This document shows positions 63,721 to 64,000 of a stretch of 64,000 nucleotides of DNA, piece after piece. Positions within the stretch are counted from its first letter, which is position 1, and each line of letters begins with the position of its first letter. The stretch lies in contig CM019067.1 in assembly GCA_009667805.1 (NCBI GenBank), positions 63,470,637-63,534,636 on the forward strand. Direction: 5' to 3'. A program made the position numbers and the translations under genes. The notes below the pieces were generated by a model, which did no database searches, was not told the DNA's origin, and saw nothing but the letters and a program-made list of their open reading frames with translations. Source of the DNA: Leptobrachium leishanense (lineage: Eukaryota; Chordata; Amphibia; Anura; Megophryidae).

Positions 63721-64000
63721 GTAATTTGTGCACCCCGCAGGGTCTCCCAATTGTCAAACTGTATACCCATATAATCTGTGTGATGGCAGATTGAGAGAAA
63801 AATGTGACTTATTCGTAAACAATGTGTATAGAAAACATTACTTGTAGCCTCAAAAAACAGGAGTTTGTGTGATATCTACACTATCTAAACAGTGGCCATA
63901 TAGTCACTGTCCCATTTAACAACCCCTTTTATTAGAAAAAAGTGTCTTGTGCATCAGTGCTTAAATTTAGTTATAGTAGCTATATGCATTTAAAAGTGAT

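Noticed and set aside
1..64000. A novel multi-gene biological system
   Set aside because: No operon-like or clustered host genes are present. The interesting material is mobile-element structure and ribozymes.

Overview
The window looks like intergenic DNA from a large, repeat-rich vertebrate genome. An anuran amphibian is the best fit. That is an inference from the mix of elements: L1-, CR1- and L2/Rex-like LINEs, a Penelope-like element (PLE) with hammerhead ribozymes, several hAT families, a Tc1 relic, many solo LTRs, and abundant MITEs with Harbinger-like or TTAA-flanked ends. I found no convincing host gene, exon series, tRNA, rRNA or CRISPR array. Almost every open frame is a chance frame inside a repeat. 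The only long frame that looks like a kept protein is an L1 ORF1 (60703-61614, minus).

Layout. 1-12.4 kb: a PLE-like fragment, TTAA-flanked elements, an L2-like LINE split by a 0.9-kb MITE, a foldback element with a 15-bp target-site duplication (TSD), a solo LTR inside a TTAA element, and a hAT inside an older transposon. 12.9-19 kb: a composite hAT with a 57-bp minisatellite, a second hAT with a perfect 8-bp TSD, and a decayed PLE reverse transcriptase. 19-23 kb: a three-level nest (MITE, then solo LTR, then palindromic PLE insertion) whose centre holds two divergent hammerhead ribozymes. 23.8-27.8 kb: a hAT, further MITEs and PLE terminal sequence, again with a hammerhead. 28-34 kb: MITEs, a tandem/inverted 0.43-kb array, CR1- and L2-like LINE pieces and a solo LTR. 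34-48.8 kb: TTAA elements including one with an exact 507-bp triplication, a second L2-like LINE holding a solo LTR, GGGCC-ended MITEs and an L1 ORF2 fragment. 50-53 kb: a hAT holding a CAGGG MITE (itself holding a hairpin MITE) and a TTAA element. 54-58.5 kb: a Tc1 relic and a third L2-like LINE split by a minisatellite-rich hAT. 59.9-63.7 kb: an ORF1-only L1-like unit and a PLE terminal repeat with a hammerhead.

The elements do not form a pathway. Their interest is historical: insertions can be ordered by nesting, and many boundaries are fixed by TSDs read directly (8 bp for hATs, 5 bp for LTRs, 14-15 bp for the PLE and foldback insertions, TTAA for the piggyBac-like group). The strongest signals for a second look are the hammerhead in the left arm of the 19.8-20.9 kb palindrome, where a 7-nt duplication appears to create a stable stem III, and the ORF1-only L1 unit. 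All alignments and identity statements are by eye.
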